A stretch of DNA of 32,419 bases from Teichococcus vastitatis (lineage in GTDB: Bacteria; Pseudomonadota; Alphaproteobacteria; Acetobacterales; Acetobacteraceae): positions 1-32,419 of the forward strand of contig NZ_QXGS01000032.1 of assembly GCF_003604215.1 (NCBI RefSeq). The letters are read 5' to 3'. Position 1 is the first letter of the stretch. Each line of letters opens with the position of its first letter. Position numbers and translations under genes: made by a program. Below, in pieces: positions 7,402-17,200 of the stretch. The notes below the pieces were generated by a model. That model was not told the DNA's origin. It did not search any database and saw nothing but the letters and a program-made list of their open reading frames with translations.

Positions 7402-9192
7402 ATGAAACGCCGCCGGGGACGCATCGATCCCTTCCTGCCCACCTTGTCGCGCGGCGTCACCCTTCTCGGCGTGCTTGTCCTGGTCGGGCTCCTGCCCTGG
7501 CTGTCGGGCCGGGATCCCGCCCTGAGCATCCTGCGCGCCCGCTCCGGCGACCAGGAGGCCACGCCGGAAGCGCTGGCGTCGATCCGGGCGCAGCTCGGCC
7601 TCGATGCCGGACCGTTCGAGAAGCTCCGGCTCTGGTTCGGCGGGCTGCTGCAGGGCGACGCCGGCACGTCCTGGATCTCGGGGGCTCCGGTGCTGCCCGG
7701 CATGCTGCAGGCCGCGCAGGTGTCGCTGACACTGATGGCCTGTGCCTTCGGCGTCGCGGCCGCGATCACGGCGTTGCTGTGCCTGCCGACGATCCGCCGC
7801 GGGCTGCAGGGGCGGCCGACCCGGTCCGGCGGCGCCCTCGGGGCGGCGCTGACCGCCTTGCCCGATTTCCTGCTGGCCTCGGTTCTGCTCGTGGTGTTCG
7901 CCGTCTGGCTGCGCTGGCTTCCCCCCTATGGGTGGCGCGGCATGGAATACGCCCTGTTGCCGGCGCTGGCGCTCGGTCTGCCGGCGGGCGGGTTGCTGGG
8001 CCGGCTGTTCGCGGACGGGCTGTCCGCCACCTTCAGTGAGCGATGGGTCGCGACCTGGAGCGTTGCCGGATTTTCCCGCCTCAGGATCGTCGGCGCCGTT
8101 CTGCGGCGCACCCTGCCCAGCTTAATGCCGCAGGTCGGCATGGTGATGGTGGGCATGACCGGCGGCGCCATCGCGGTGGAGCAGGTCTTCTCCATACCCG
8201 GCATCGGGCGGGCCACGCTCGGCGCGGCGTCCGCGCAGGACCTGCCGGCCCTGCAGACCGGCATCCTGATCCTGCTGCTCAACGCGGTGTTCCTGGGCGC
8301 CCTGGCCAACATCGTCCGCGCCGTGCTGCTGGGTCGTGCGTTGCGGCTCGGAAGCCTGCCGGTCCCGGCCACTGCCTACCGCCGGTCGAGGTGGGGCTGG
8401 GTTGTTCCGGTGACCGCCGCGACGCTGCTGGTGCTGCTGGTGGTGGCCGGATGGCCCCGCGATCCGTTCGGGTCCGAATTCCTGCGGCTGCAGCCGCCGA
8501 GCCTGGACCTGCCGCTCGGCGCCGACGGCACCGGGCGGGACGTGCTGGCCCGGGTGGCGCATGGTGCGCTGTCCACGATCGGCATGGCGCTGGCGGTGGT
8601 GATGGCGGCCCTTTGCCTGGGCCTGCTGATCGGACTGGCCCCGCGCGCCGCGGCCGGGCCCATCGAAATCACCAAGGCGACCCCGCCCGTGATCGCCGGC
8701 CTCGTCGCGTCCGCCGTGTTGGGGCCAAGCGCCGGCGGCGCCATCGTCGCGGTCGCCGCCGTGGCCTGGGCACCGCTGGCGGCCCACACCGCAGCCCTGG
8801 TGACGGAGGTCAAGGCGCAGCCGCATGTGCGGATCACGCCGATCCTGGGCGTGGGGCGCTTCCGGCTGATGAGCCGCTACGTGCTTCCGGCGGTGATCGG
8901 GCCGGTGTTCCGGCACGCCATGCTTCGGCTGCCCGGCATCGCCCTGGCGCTGGCGGCGCTCGGCTTCCTGGGCCTCGGGCCGCGCCCGCCAGCACCGGAA
9001 TGGGGACTCGTGCTGGCCGAAGGCATTCCCTATGTCGAGCGCGCCCCCTGGGCGGTGCTGATCCCCAGTCTGGCGCTGGCGCTGCTCTCCGTGCTCGCCG
9101 TCTCGCTGGCCAGCCTGCCGACCGGTCTGCCGGAATCGCGGCACAACGAGCAGCCCGCGAACGGCGTGTTGCCGGGAGCTCCATCCGCCTAG
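7402..9192 (+). CDS. Fused DppB-DppC-type permease of the second ABC importer
   Basis: One 596-residue protein carries both permeases of an Opp-class importer. The N-terminal half (about 1-310) is DppB-like: a first membrane segment, a periplasmic stretch with LASIRAQLGLDAGPFEKLRLWFGGLLQGD, and the coupling region with ERWVATWSVAGFSRLRI and FSIPGIGRATLGA. The C-terminal half (about 325-580) is DppC-like: DLPLGADGTGRDVLARVAHGALST, then RFRLMSRYVLPAVIGPVF and ALGFLGLGPRPPAPEWGLVLAEG. The two halves are usually separate genes. The frame is intact with no stop between them, so this is a genuine fusion rather than a read-through. It starts 13 bases after the binding-protein stop with GGG upstream of the ATG. 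Each half should contribute one coupling helix to the two ATPases. Confidence 0.9.
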   Translation: MKRRRGRIDPFLPTLSRGVTLLGVLVLVGLLPWLSGRDPALSILRARSGDQEATPEALASIRAQLGLDAGPFEKLRLWFGGLLQGDAGTSWISGAPVLPGMLQAAQVSLTLMACAFGVAAAITALLCLPTIRRGLQGRPTRSGGALGAALTALPDFLLASVLLVVFAVWLRWLPPYGWRGMEYALLPALALGLPAGGLLGRLFADGLSATFSERWVATWSVAGFSRLRIVGAVLRRTLPSLMPQVGMVMVGMTGGAIAVEQVFSIPGIGRATLGAASAQDLPALQTGILILLLNAVFLGALANIVRAVLLGRALRLGSLPVPATAYRRSRWGWVVPVTAATLLVLLVVAGWPRDPFGSEFLRLQPPSLDLPLGADGTGRDVLARVAHGALSTIGMALAVVMAALCLGLLIGLAPRAAAGPIEITKATPPVIAGLVASAVLGPSAGGAIVAVAAVAWAPLAAHTAALVTEVKAQPHVRITPILGVGRFRLMSRYVLPAVIGPVFRHAMLRLPGIALALAALGFLGLGPRPPAPEWGLVLAEGIPYVERAPWAVLIPSLALALLSVLAVSLASLPTGLPESRHNEQPANGVLPGAPSA

Positions 9193-9233
9193 GCGGACCC
9201 GGCCTGTCTGCCATCAAGCCGGAACCATCCGGC
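9184..9233 (+). terminator. Palindrome and hairpin after the importer operon
   Basis: TCCGCCTAGGCGGA (9184-9197) is a perfect palindrome covering the TAG stop codon of the permease gene. It is followed by a 6-bp hairpin, GCCGGA / TCCGGC with an ACCA loop (9218-9233). No U-run follows, so intrinsic termination is uncertain. The pair lies just before the Fur-type promoter and may insulate the two operons. Confidence 0.35.
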
Positions 9234-9258
9234 GAAACGACGCTGCGGCAGCCGCGAC

Positions 9259-9309
9259 TTGACTTCCGCGCCCTCGATCCTAGAATTGATATTGCGAATG
9301 ATTCGCAAT
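9259..9309 (+). promoter_or_regulatory. Sigma70-like promoter with a Fur box
   Basis: TTGACT (9259-9264) and TAGAAT (9281-9286) form a near-consensus promoter with 16-bp spacing. Positions 9291-9309 read ATTGCGAATGATTCGCAAT, a perfect 9-1-9 inverted repeat of the length and form of a Fur box (a TGCGAAT-N-ATTCGCA variant). It covers the expected transcription start, so iron-loaded Fur would block initiation. The leader to the first gene is about 130 bases. The arrangement predicts that the siderophore operon 9432-18840 is induced by iron starvation. Confidence 0.85.
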
Positions 9310-9431
9310 GTTGGCAGGTCGTCCAAGCGGCGCTTGGCTGGCAGGGCTTGCCGGGCGCCATGTGGCCGGCCGGATTCCCTGCCGCCCCTCGCTTCCCGGT
9401 CCCGGCCGACAACCCGCGAGAAGGACACGAC

Positions 9432-10499
9432 GTGGCTCAGATCTCGGAACGCATGGTTCTCTCCCGTCGCCATGGGCTCGGCCTGGCGGCGACGCTGGCC
9501 TTCGCGGGATGGTTGCGCCCTGCCCTGGCCGCAGCGGCGGTGCAGCACAAGGTGAAGCTGGCGCCGGGTGGGTTGTATGAGCTGGTGGCGAGCCGCACGA
9601 CGGGATTGCTGCACGTTGCCGCCGCAGGTTCGCGCGGCGGCAATGAGGCCGTGATCCTGGCCCTTGATCCGCGCACGCTGGACGTGAAGGGCAGGCTCGC
9701 GCTGCCGCAGCCGGCCTTTGGCCTCGCCGTCAATGACAGCACCGGCACGCTCTACACCACCAATACGCGGTCCGGCAGCGTCTCGGCGATCGACCTGAGG
9801 ACCGGGCGCACCGTCGCGACCATCGCGCGTGACGAGGACGCGCATGTGCGCCAGGTGTTGGTGGATGAGGAGGCGAACAAGGCCTATGTCTCCGTCTATG
9901 GCTACCGGGAGAAACCCAGCGCCATCTGGGTCATCGACGGCGCGCGCAACGAAGTCGCCGCCGTGTTCGATAAGGGTCTGGATGAAGGCCTGACCGGCCT
10001 GGCGCTGGACCGCACGGGCAACCGCGCCTTCGCCACGCGGCTCAAGACCAACGACGTGCTCACAGTCGATCTCGCGGACGGCGCGGTGAAGCGCAGCTTC
10101 GCCTCGGGTGGCGAGGGCCCCGTCAACGCCGCCTATGATGCGGCCAGGAATCGATTGTTCGTCGCCAACCAGAAATCCGGCACCCTGACGGTGCTGGACG
10201 CGGAGTCCGGCACGGTGGTGAAGTCCATCGCCACGGGAGCGGGAGCCCTCGGCGTCACGTTGCATCCCGGCAATGGCACGATCCTGGTGGCGAACCGCGG
10301 CGCGGGCACGGTCAGCATCGTCGACGGCACCACCCTGGTCGTGCGGAACAGCCTGGCGACCGGATCCCATCCGAACACCGTGGCCGTGGACCCTGCCACC
10401 GGCATCGCTTACGTTACCAACAAGGCGCCCAGTGCTGGCCGGGGCCAGCCGCCGGTCGACGATCCCAACGGTGACACCGTCTGCATGATCCGCTTCTGA
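9432..10499 (+). CDS. YncE-like YVTN-family beta-propeller protein, probably periplasmic
   Basis: Beta-propeller protein of 355 residues. The GTG start at 9432 has GAGAAGGA six bases upstream; ATG 9453 is an in-frame alternative. The N-terminus has a twin-arginine-like signal (SRRHGLGLAATLAF, ending near ALAAAA), so export by Tat is likely. Repeats of about 40-45 residues follow, each with a blade pattern such as NRLFVANQKSGTLTVLDAESG and GTILVANRGAGTVSIVDG, ending in GIAYVTN. E. coli YncE, an iron/Fur-responsive propeller, is the closest named protein I recognise. Here it is the first gene behind the Fur box and ends 7 bases before entC. Its role in iron uptake is not established; it could bind a ligand or protein partner in the periplasm. 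Confidence 0.8.
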   Translation: MAQISERMVLSRRHGLGLAATLAFAGWLRPALAAAAVQHKVKLAPGGLYELVASRTTGLLHVAAAGSRGGNEAVILALDPRTLDVKGRLALPQPAFGLAVNDSTGTLYTTNTRSGSVSAIDLRTGRTVATIARDEDAHVRQVLVDEEANKAYVSVYGYREKPSAIWVIDGARNEVAAVFDKGLDEGLTGLALDRTGNRAFATRLKTNDVLTVDLADGAVKRSFASGGEGPVNAAYDAARNRLFVANQKSGTLTVLDAESGTVVKSIATGAGALGVTLHPGNGTILVANRGAGTVSIVDGTTLVVRNSLATGSHPNTVAVDPATGIAYVTNKAPSAGRGQPPVDDPNGDTVCMIRF

Positions 10500-10506
10500 G
10501 CGGAGC

Positions 10507-11685
10507 ATGACGGCGGTGAGCATCGTAGCGGATGGAACCCGGGCGCGGCAGGCCTCGGCCCAGGGGCAAACGACCGTTGTTCTCCAGGGCGCCGCTGGCA
10601 CGCTGCTGGGCGAAGGTCTTCGCGCCGTGCTGCCGGCGGGCCCTGCGGACACGCTGGGCGCGCGCGTGGCGGCTTTCTTCGCCGGGGCTGATGCCGGTGC
10701 CGTGCTGGCCGGCGCCCTCCCCTTCGAGCCGACGCAGGCGGATTACCTGGTGCAGCCACGGGCGACGCGGCGGCGAAGGGATGCCGCGCCGCCGGGCCCG
10801 CCCCCGGCGCTGCGATGGCGCCTCCGGCATGAGCCGGACGCCGCGGGCTACGCCGCCTCGGTCCGCCGCGCGCTGGACGTCATGGCCGCGGGCGCAGGCC
10901 GGCCGGAGGAGTTGAGCAAGATCGTGCTGTCGCGCAGCCTGGTCGCCGCCGCCGATGCGCCGATCGACCCGCTGGCCCTGCTCGCCCGCCTCGCAACAGA
11001 TCCCGCCATCACCGGCTTCCTGGTTCCGCTGCCACCGCGCGGGGGCGCGCCGCGCGTTCTGGTTGGCGCGACGCCGGAGCTGCTGGTGGCCAAGCAGGGC
11101 CTGCGCGTGCTCTCGCACCCGCTCGCCGGTTCGGCGCGGCGACACTCCGAGCCCGCGGCCGATCGCGCCGCCGCCGACGGTCTTCTCCGCTCCGAGAAAG
11201 ACCGGCGGGAGCATGCCATCGTCGCCGACTTCATCCTCGACACGCTGGCCCCCCATTGCCGGCGCCTCTCGGCGCCGCAGGGCATGATGCCGGTGGGCAC
11301 GCGAAGCATGTGGCATCTTGGCACCCGCATCGAGGGCGAGTTGAAGGACGGATCGATCAACGCAGCCGGACTGGCCGCCCTGCTGCATCCCACCCCGGCC
11401 ATCTGCGGGCTGCCACGGAACATGGCGGCGCGGCTGATCCGCGAGATTGAGCCCTATGCGCGCGATTTCTACGCCGGCGCCGTGGGCTGGTGCGATGCGG
11501 CGGGCGATGGCGCCTGGTATGTCTCCATCCGCTGCGCCGAGGTCGCCGGACACACCGCGCGGCTTTATGCGGGCGCAGGCATTGTTCCGGGCTCCGACCC
11601 ATGGGCGGAAGCGGATGAGACGGCTGCCAAGTACGGCGCCCTTCTCCAGGCCCTGGGCATCGAGATGCAGGAGCAGCGTCCGTGA
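10507..11685 (+). CDS. entC: Isochorismate synthase, first step to 2,3-dihydroxybenzoate
   Basis: Chorismate-binding enzyme of 392 residues, the normal length for EntC/DhbC. It converts chorismate to isochorismate in the cytoplasm using Mg2+. Visible landmarks are KIVLSRSL near residue 140, [50 protein letters not shown] and the C-terminal [19 protein letters not shown] block that forms part of the Mg2+/chorismate site. The CGLPR form and the neighbouring entB, entE and entA favour isochorismate synthase over a salicylate or anthranilate synthase. It starts 7 bases after the propeller gene with GGAG upstream, and its TGA overlaps the GTG of entE. Confidence 0.93.
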   Translation: MTAVSIVADGTRARQASAQGQTTVVLQGAAGTLLGEGLRAVLPAGPADTLGARVAAFFAGADAGAVLAGALPFEPTQADYLVQPRATRRRRDAAPPGPPPALRWRLRHEPDAAGYAASVRRALDVMAAGAGRPEELSKIVLSRSLVAAADAPIDPLALLARLATDPAITGFLVPLPPRGGAPRVLVGATPELLVAKQGLRVLSHPLAGSARRHSEPAADRAAADGLLRSEKDRREHAIVADFILDTLAPHCRRLSAPQGMMPVGTRSMWHLGTRIEGELKDGSINAAGLAALLHPTPAICGLPRNMAARLIREIEPYARDFYAGAVGWCDAAGDGAWYVSIRCAEVAGHTARLYAGAGIVPGSDPWAEADETAAKYGALLQALGIEMQEQRP

Positions 11686-13301
11686 TCCCGCTGCGCCAGG
11701 CTTGGCCCGAGGATGTCGCACGGCGCTATCGCGAGAAGGGCTACTGGACCGGAGAAACCTTTTCGGGCTTCCTGCGCAGGAAGGCGGTTGAGCGGCCGGA
11801 TGCCGAGGCCATCATCGACCGGGAGCGGCGCTGGACGTATGCCGAGCTGCTCGCCCGCGCCGAGGCCGCGGCCGCGGGCTTTCTGCGGGCCGGCCTGCGG
11901 CCGGGCGACCGGGTGGTGGTTCAGTTGCCCAACATCGCAGAGTTCTTCGCGGCGGTGTTCGGCCTGTTCCGCGCCGGCATGGTTCCGCTCTATGCGCTGC
12001 CGGCACACCGCATCACCGAGATCGCGCATTTCGCCCGGACGTCGGAGGCCGTCGGCTACGTCATCGCCGAACGGCATGACGGGTTCGACTATTGTCAGCA
12101 GGCACGCGCATTGCGGGCCGAGGTGCCAGCTGTCCGCCACGTGGTGGTCGCCTCCGGTGATGCGGAGGAGTTCATCCTGCTGGCCACGGAACAGCACGGC
12201 GAAGCCGTGCTGCCGCCAGACGCCACTCCGTCGGACGTCGCCTTTATCCAGATCTCCGGCGGCAGCACCGGCTTGTCCAAGCTGATATCACGCACGCATG
12301 ACGATTACCTTTACTCCTGCCGGGCCAGCAACGAGATCTGCGGCGTGACGGAGAACAGCGTCTTTCTGGTGGCGCTGCCAGCGGCGCATAATTTCCCGAT
12401 GTCCTCGCCGGGCCATATCGGCGCGTTGCATGCCGGCGCGAAAGTGGTGCTTAGCCCTTCCCCCAGCCCCGATGTGGCCTTCCCGCTGATCGAGCGGGAA
12501 AAGGTCACCATCACCGGGCTGGTGCCGCCCTTGGCCTTGTTGTGGATGCAGGCGGCCCCGGGACGGGGGGAGGATCTGTCCAGTCTGGACGTGCTGCTGG
12601 TCGGCGGGGCCAAATTCGCGGAAGAGGCCGCGCGCCGCGTGCGGCCGGTTCTGGGCTGCCAGCTGCAGCAGGTGTTCGGCATGGCGGAAGGCCTGGTGAA
12701 CTACACGCGCCAGGACGATCCGGAGGAGATCATCGTCTCGACCCAGGGGCGCCCGATCAGTCCGGATGACGAGGTGCTGGTGCTCGACGATGGGGGAAAC
12801 CCTGTTCCTGAGGGGCAGCCTGGCCATCTGCTGACACGCGGTCCCTACACCATCCGGAACTATCACAACGACGATGCCGCCAATGCCCGGTCCTTCACCG
12901 AGGATGGCTTCTACCGCACGGGCGACATCGTCCGCCGGCTGCCGGGCGGTTACCTCGAAGTCCGGGGCCGGGCGGGCGACCACATCAACCGGGCCGGCGA
13001 GAAGATCTCGGCCGAGGAGGTCGAGAACCACCTCCTCGCGCATCCCGGTGTGTTCGACGCCGCCATCGTGTCCATCCCTGATCCCTATCTCGGCGAGCGG
13101 TCCTGCGCCTTCGTTATCGCCCAGGGAGAAAAGACAAGGGCTGCGGTGCTGAAGCACTGGATGCGGCAGCGCGGCATCGCCGAGTTCAAGGTGCCGGATC
13201 AGATCGTGTTCGTGGAAGCGTTCGCCACCACCGCCGCGGGCAAGATCAGCCGGAAGGAGCTGCGCGCGCGCCTGCGCGACCAGTTCCTGCAACAACGCTA
13301 A
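11682..13301 (+). CDS. entE: 2,3-dihydroxybenzoate-AMP ligase
   Basis: Stand-alone adenylation enzyme of 539 residues, matching EntE/DhbE length. It activates 2,3-dihydroxybenzoate with ATP and loads it on the aryl carrier protein. The P-loop is the aryl-acid version, [12 protein letters not shown], followed by RTHDDY. Other motifs are [14 protein letters not shown] (substrate pocket), [39 protein letters not shown], and the catalytic lysine in [11 protein letters not shown]. The HN...SS pocket pattern agrees with dihydroxybenzoate rather than salicylate, judged from recalled DhbE residues. The start is a GTG overlapping the entC stop, with AGGAG 8 bases upstream. A 28-base gap separates it from entB. 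Confidence 0.94.
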   Translation: MIPLRQAWPEDVARRYREKGYWTGETFSGFLRRKAVERPDAEAIIDRERRWTYAELLARAEAAAAGFLRAGLRPGDRVVVQLPNIAEFFAAVFGLFRAGMVPLYALPAHRITEIAHFARTSEAVGYVIAERHDGFDYCQQARALRAEVPAVRHVVVASGDAEEFILLATEQHGEAVLPPDATPSDVAFIQISGGSTGLSKLISRTHDDYLYSCRASNEICGVTENSVFLVALPAAHNFPMSSPGHIGALHAGAKVVLSPSPSPDVAFPLIEREKVTITGLVPPLALLWMQAAPGRGEDLSSLDVLLVGGAKFAEEAARRVRPVLGCQLQQVFGMAEGLVNYTRQDDPEEIIVSTQGRPISPDDEVLVLDDGGNPVPEGQPGHLLTRGPYTIRNYHNDDAANARSFTEDGFYRTGDIVRRLPGGYLEVRGRAGDHINRAGEKISAEEVENHLLAHPGVFDAAIVSIPDPYLGERSCAFVIAQGEKTRAAVLKHWMRQRGIAEFKVPDQIVFVEAFATTAAGKISRKELRARLRDQFLQQR

Positions 13302-13329
13302 ACAGCTATCCGCACAAGAGTTCGCCAGC

Positions 13330-13971
13330 ATGATCGCCAAGGGCCTGCCCACCATTCCCTCCTATGCGCTGCCGGCCGCCACGGAACTGCCAGCACCCCG
13401 CGCCCCCTGGGTCGTGCAGCGCAACCGCGCGGCGCTGCTGGTGCACGACATGCAGCATTATTTCGTGCGGCCCTACGCCCGGGATGCCGAGCCCATGCGA
13501 ACGGTGGTGCGCAACATCGCTGCCCTGCTGCGGCATGGGCGTTCGCAGGGCATTCCGGTGTTCTACACGGCGCAGCAGGGCAACCAGGACCGGCGCGACC
13601 GCGGCCTGCAGGCCGATCTCTGGGGACCTGGTATGTCAGCCGCGCCCGAGCACCAGCCGATCCTGGAAGAGCTGGCGCCCGCCAGCGGCGACCTTGTCCT
13701 GACGAAGCATCGCTACAGCGCCTTCCAGCGCAGCAACCTGGAAACGCTGATGCGGGTGCGTGGGCGGGACCAGCTGGTGGTCTGCGGCATCTACGCCCAT
13801 ATCGGCTGCGCGCTCACGGCGGCCGACGCCTTCATGCGCGACATCGAGCCCTTCTTCGCTGCCGACGCGGTGGCCGATTTCTCGCGGGCGAAGCACATGT
13901 CGGCGCTCGACTACGTCGCCGGAACCTGCGCGGTTCCGATGACAACCGCGCAGCTTCTGGCCGTCCTGTGA
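13330..13971 (+). CDS. entB: Isochorismatase lacking a carrier domain
   Basis: Isochorismatase of 213 residues that hydrolyses the vinyl ether of isochorismate to give 2,3-dihydro-2,3-dihydroxybenzoate and pyruvate. Catalytic positions are visible: Asp40 in LLVHDMQHYF and Lys126 in LTKHRYSAF. The signature VCGIYAHIGCALTAADAFMRDI and the following DAVADFSRAKHMSALDYVAG run closely parallel E. coli EntB. EntB, DhbB and VibB are usually about 285-300 residues because an aryl carrier domain is fused to the C-terminus. Here the protein stops after the hydrolase domain and the carrier is encoded by the next gene, overlapping it by one base (TGATG). Confidence 0.93.
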   Translation: MIAKGLPTIPSYALPAATELPAPRAPWVVQRNRAALLVHDMQHYFVRPYARDAEPMRTVVRNIAALLRHGRSQGIPVFYTAQQGNQDRRDRGLQADLWGPGMSAAPEHQPILEELAPASGDLVLTKHRYSAFQRSNLETLMRVRGRDQLVVCGIYAHIGCALTAADAFMRDIEPFFAADAVADFSRAKHMSALDYVAGTCAVPMTTAQLLAVL

Positions 13972-14204
13972 TGCTGACGCGGGACCGCATGCGCACCGAC
14001 ATCGCGGCGATGATCCACGAGGCACCGGAGGACATCGGCGGAGACGACAACCTGATCGACCTCGGCCTGGATTCCATGCGGGCGATGAACCTGCTGGTGC
14101 AGTGGAACGAGGCCGGCCTCGGCCTCGATTTCTCCGAATTCGCCGAGCGGCTGACGCTGAACGCCTGGTGGGCCATCATCGATCGCAGCCAGTCCCGCGC
14201 ATGA
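13971..14204 (+). CDS. Stand-alone aryl carrier protein for 2,3-dihydroxybenzoate
   Basis: Acyl/aryl carrier protein of 77 residues. The 4'-phosphopantetheine attachment site is Ser35 in LIDLGLDSMRAMNLL. The C-terminal LTLNAWWAIIDRS resembles the end of EntB (PTIDAWWKLLS), which identifies it as the carrier half of a split EntB. It should be loaded by EntE and donate dihydroxybenzoate to the condensation domain of EntF. The ATG overlaps the isochorismatase stop and its own TGA overlaps the entF ATG, so translation is coupled and stoichiometry probably matched. The phosphopantetheinyl transferase it needs is not encoded in this window. Confidence 0.9.
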   Translation: MLTRDRMRTDIAAMIHEAPEDIGGDDNLIDLGLDSMRAMNLLVQWNEAGLGLDFSEFAERLTLNAWWAIIDRSQSRA

Positions 14205-17200
14205 GCCCGCCGACCGCCCGTCCGGTTCCCCTGACGGAGGCGCAGGCGGGGCTCTGGTTCGCCCAGCAACTCGATCCCGCGAATCCGATTTTCAACACCG
14301 GCCAGTACATCGACCTCGCCGGCCCGCTGGATGTGGCGGCCTTTTCCCGCGCGGTGAATGGCGCCGTGTCGGAGGCGGATGCGCTGGCGCTGCGGATCGG
14401 GGACCATGGCGGCACCCCGGTGCAATGGGTGGAGGAGGCCCGCCGCCCCTGGTTGCAGGTCATCGATCTTTCCACCGAACCCGATCCGGAAGGGGCCGCA
14501 CGGGCCGCCATGGCGGCGGACATGGCAAGGCCTCCGGACCCGGCGAGGCATGCCCTGGCGGCGCAGTGTCTTTATGTGCTCGGGCCCGTCCGCCATCTCT
14601 GGTACCAGCGCGCGCATCACCTGGCGCTGGACGCGTTCGGTACCGACCTGATGGTGCGGCGCGTGGCAAGCCTCTACGCCGCCGCGCTGGGTCGGGGCAT
14701 CGCCGGCCCGCCGCTGGCCGGCTTCGACGTCGCCCTGGCGGAGGATGCCGCCTACCGCGACGGCGCGCAGAAGCAGAAGGATGCGGAATACTGGCGTCAG
14801 GCCATGGAAGGACTTGCCGAGGTTGCCGGCCTGGCTTCCGGCCGCGCCGTTACCGGCCGGCAGGCTCTGCGTCATTCCGTTCTGCTGCATGAGGATCTCG
14901 CCGCGGCGTTGCGCACGGCCGCCGCGGCGAACCGCCTGCCCTGGCCGGACCTAGTGGCAGCCCTCGTGGCGGCCTATGTGCGCCGCCACGCCGGCACGGC
15001 CGATGTCTCGATCGGCGTCGCCCTCATGGGGCGTCTCGGCAGCCCGGCGGCCCGCGTGGCCTGCACGCTGATGAACGTGGTGCCGTTCCGCCTCACGCCG
15101 GATGAGGACGCGCCGCTGGCGGGCTTTCTGGCCCAGGCCGCCGGAACCTTGCTGCGCGGCCGCCGCCATGGGCGATACCGTGGGGAACAGTTGCGGAGGG
15201 ATCTCGGGCTGCTGGGGGCCGGACGCCGGCTTTACGGAGCTTTGGTGAACCTGCTGCCGTTCGACGGCCAGCCGATCCTCGCCGGGCTGCAGGCCACGCG
15301 GCACGTGCTCGGCACCGGTCCCGTGGACGACATTACCCTGACCTTTCGCGGCGATCCCGGCGCCGCCGGGCTGCGCCTGGAGATCGAGGCCAATCCCGGC
15401 CTCTACGAGGCCGCCGATCTCGCGGCGCATGCGAGCCGCCTGCCCTGCTTTATCCGCGCGGCGCTGGCGGCGGAGCGATTGTCCGTCGTTCCCACCGCCA
15501 CGCCCACCGAGACGCGATGGCTGCTGAATGCATGGAATGCCACCAGCCACCCGATACCGGGAACGAGCCTGGCGACGCTGCTCGCCGCCCGGATGGCAGC
15601 CCGGCCGGAAGTCCCGGCGCTGGAGTTCAACGGCACGGTGCTGAGCTACGCGGCGCTGGATGCGCGCACCGCCGCGCTGGCCGCCGCGCTGCAGGCACGC
15701 GGCGCCCGGCGCGGCCGCATCGTCGCCGTGGCGCTGGAGCGATCCGTCGAACTGGTGGTGGCGTTGCTGGCTGTGATCCGCACGGGCGCCGCCTACCTGC
15801 CCCTCGACGCCACGCATCCGACGGCACGCATCCTGCGCATCCTGGAGGACGCCGCACCCGTGCTGGCGCTGGCGGAGGAACCGCTGCCGGGGGGCATCCC
15901 GGTGCTGGCACCGCGCGACTGGCCGCTGGAGGGCGGCGCCCCGCCGGACAGTCCGGCGCCGGACGATCTCGCCTATGTTCTCTATACTTCCGGCTCCACC
16001 GGCGCGCCCAAGGGCGTCGCCATCGAGCACCGTGCCATCGTCAACCGGCTGGAATGGATGCGGGAGCATTACGGCTTCGGGCCGGGGGACCGGATCCTGC
16101 AGAAAACGCCAGCGACCTTCGACGTGTCCGTATGGGAATTCTTTCTGGCCTTCCTGTGCGGCGGCACGCTGGTCGTGGCACCGCCCGGCGCCCACAAGGA
16201 TCCGGCGGCGCTGGCGGCGCTGCTGCGCGGCGCCCGCGTCACCACGGCGCATTTCGTACCGTCCATGCTGGCCGCCTTCCTGGCGGAACCTGCCTCCGCC
16301 GGCCTGGCGCTGCGCCACGTCTTCTGCAGCGGCGAGGAGCTGACGGCGGATCTGCGGGACCGTTTTCATTCCCGGATCACGGCCGAGCTGCACAACCTTT
16401 ACGGACCCACCGAGGCGGCGGTGGACGTCAGCGCTTGGCCGGCGGCGCGGGAGGACCGGAGCCGGCCTGTGCCGATCGGCCATCCCGTGTGGAACACGCA
16501 GCTTTACGTTCTGGATGAGGCACTGCGCCCGGTTCCGCCCGGTGTCACCGGCGAGCTCTACCTGGGCGGCGTGCAACTGGCGCGGGGCTATCTGGGGCAG
16601 CCGGAGCTGACGGCGCGCGCCTTTCTCCGCAGCCCGTTTCGCGCCGGGGAACGGATCTACCGCACCGGCGACCTGGCCCGCCGTCGGACCGATGGCGCGG
16701 TGGTGTTTCTCGGGCGGGCCGACCAGCAGGTGAAGATCCGCGGCCAGCGCATCGAGCTGGGCGAGGTGGAGACGGCGCTCGCCGGCTATGCCGGGCTGCG
16801 TCAGGCCCGGGTGATCCTCCGCGAGGACAGGCCGGGCGATCAGCGCCTCGTCGCCTATGTGGTTCCCGGCAAAGGCTTCGACGCGGCCGCACTGCGCGCG
16901 CATGCGGCGGCGCGCCTGCCGGACGCCATGCTGCCTTGCGCCTTTGTCACACTCGCGGCCCTGCCGGTGAATGGCAGCGGCAAGCTGGACCGCGCAGCGC
17001 TGCCGGAACCGAATCGGTCCGCCGCAACCGGACGTATTGCATCGGATGAAACGGAGCGCCGTGTCGCCGACCTGTTCTCGGAGGTGCTGGGGGTGGACGG
17101 CATCGGCGCCGAGGATGATTTCTTCGCCCTCGGTGGCCACTCGCTGCTGGCAGTTGAGTTGATGCTGCGGGTGCGGGAGATCTTTGGATGGGATCCGGGG

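Noticed and set aside
8043-9431. Upstream extension of the propeller gene frame
   Set aside because: It overlaps the fused permease out of frame and is low-complexity. The GTG at 9432 with a good ribosome binding site and signal peptide is the start.
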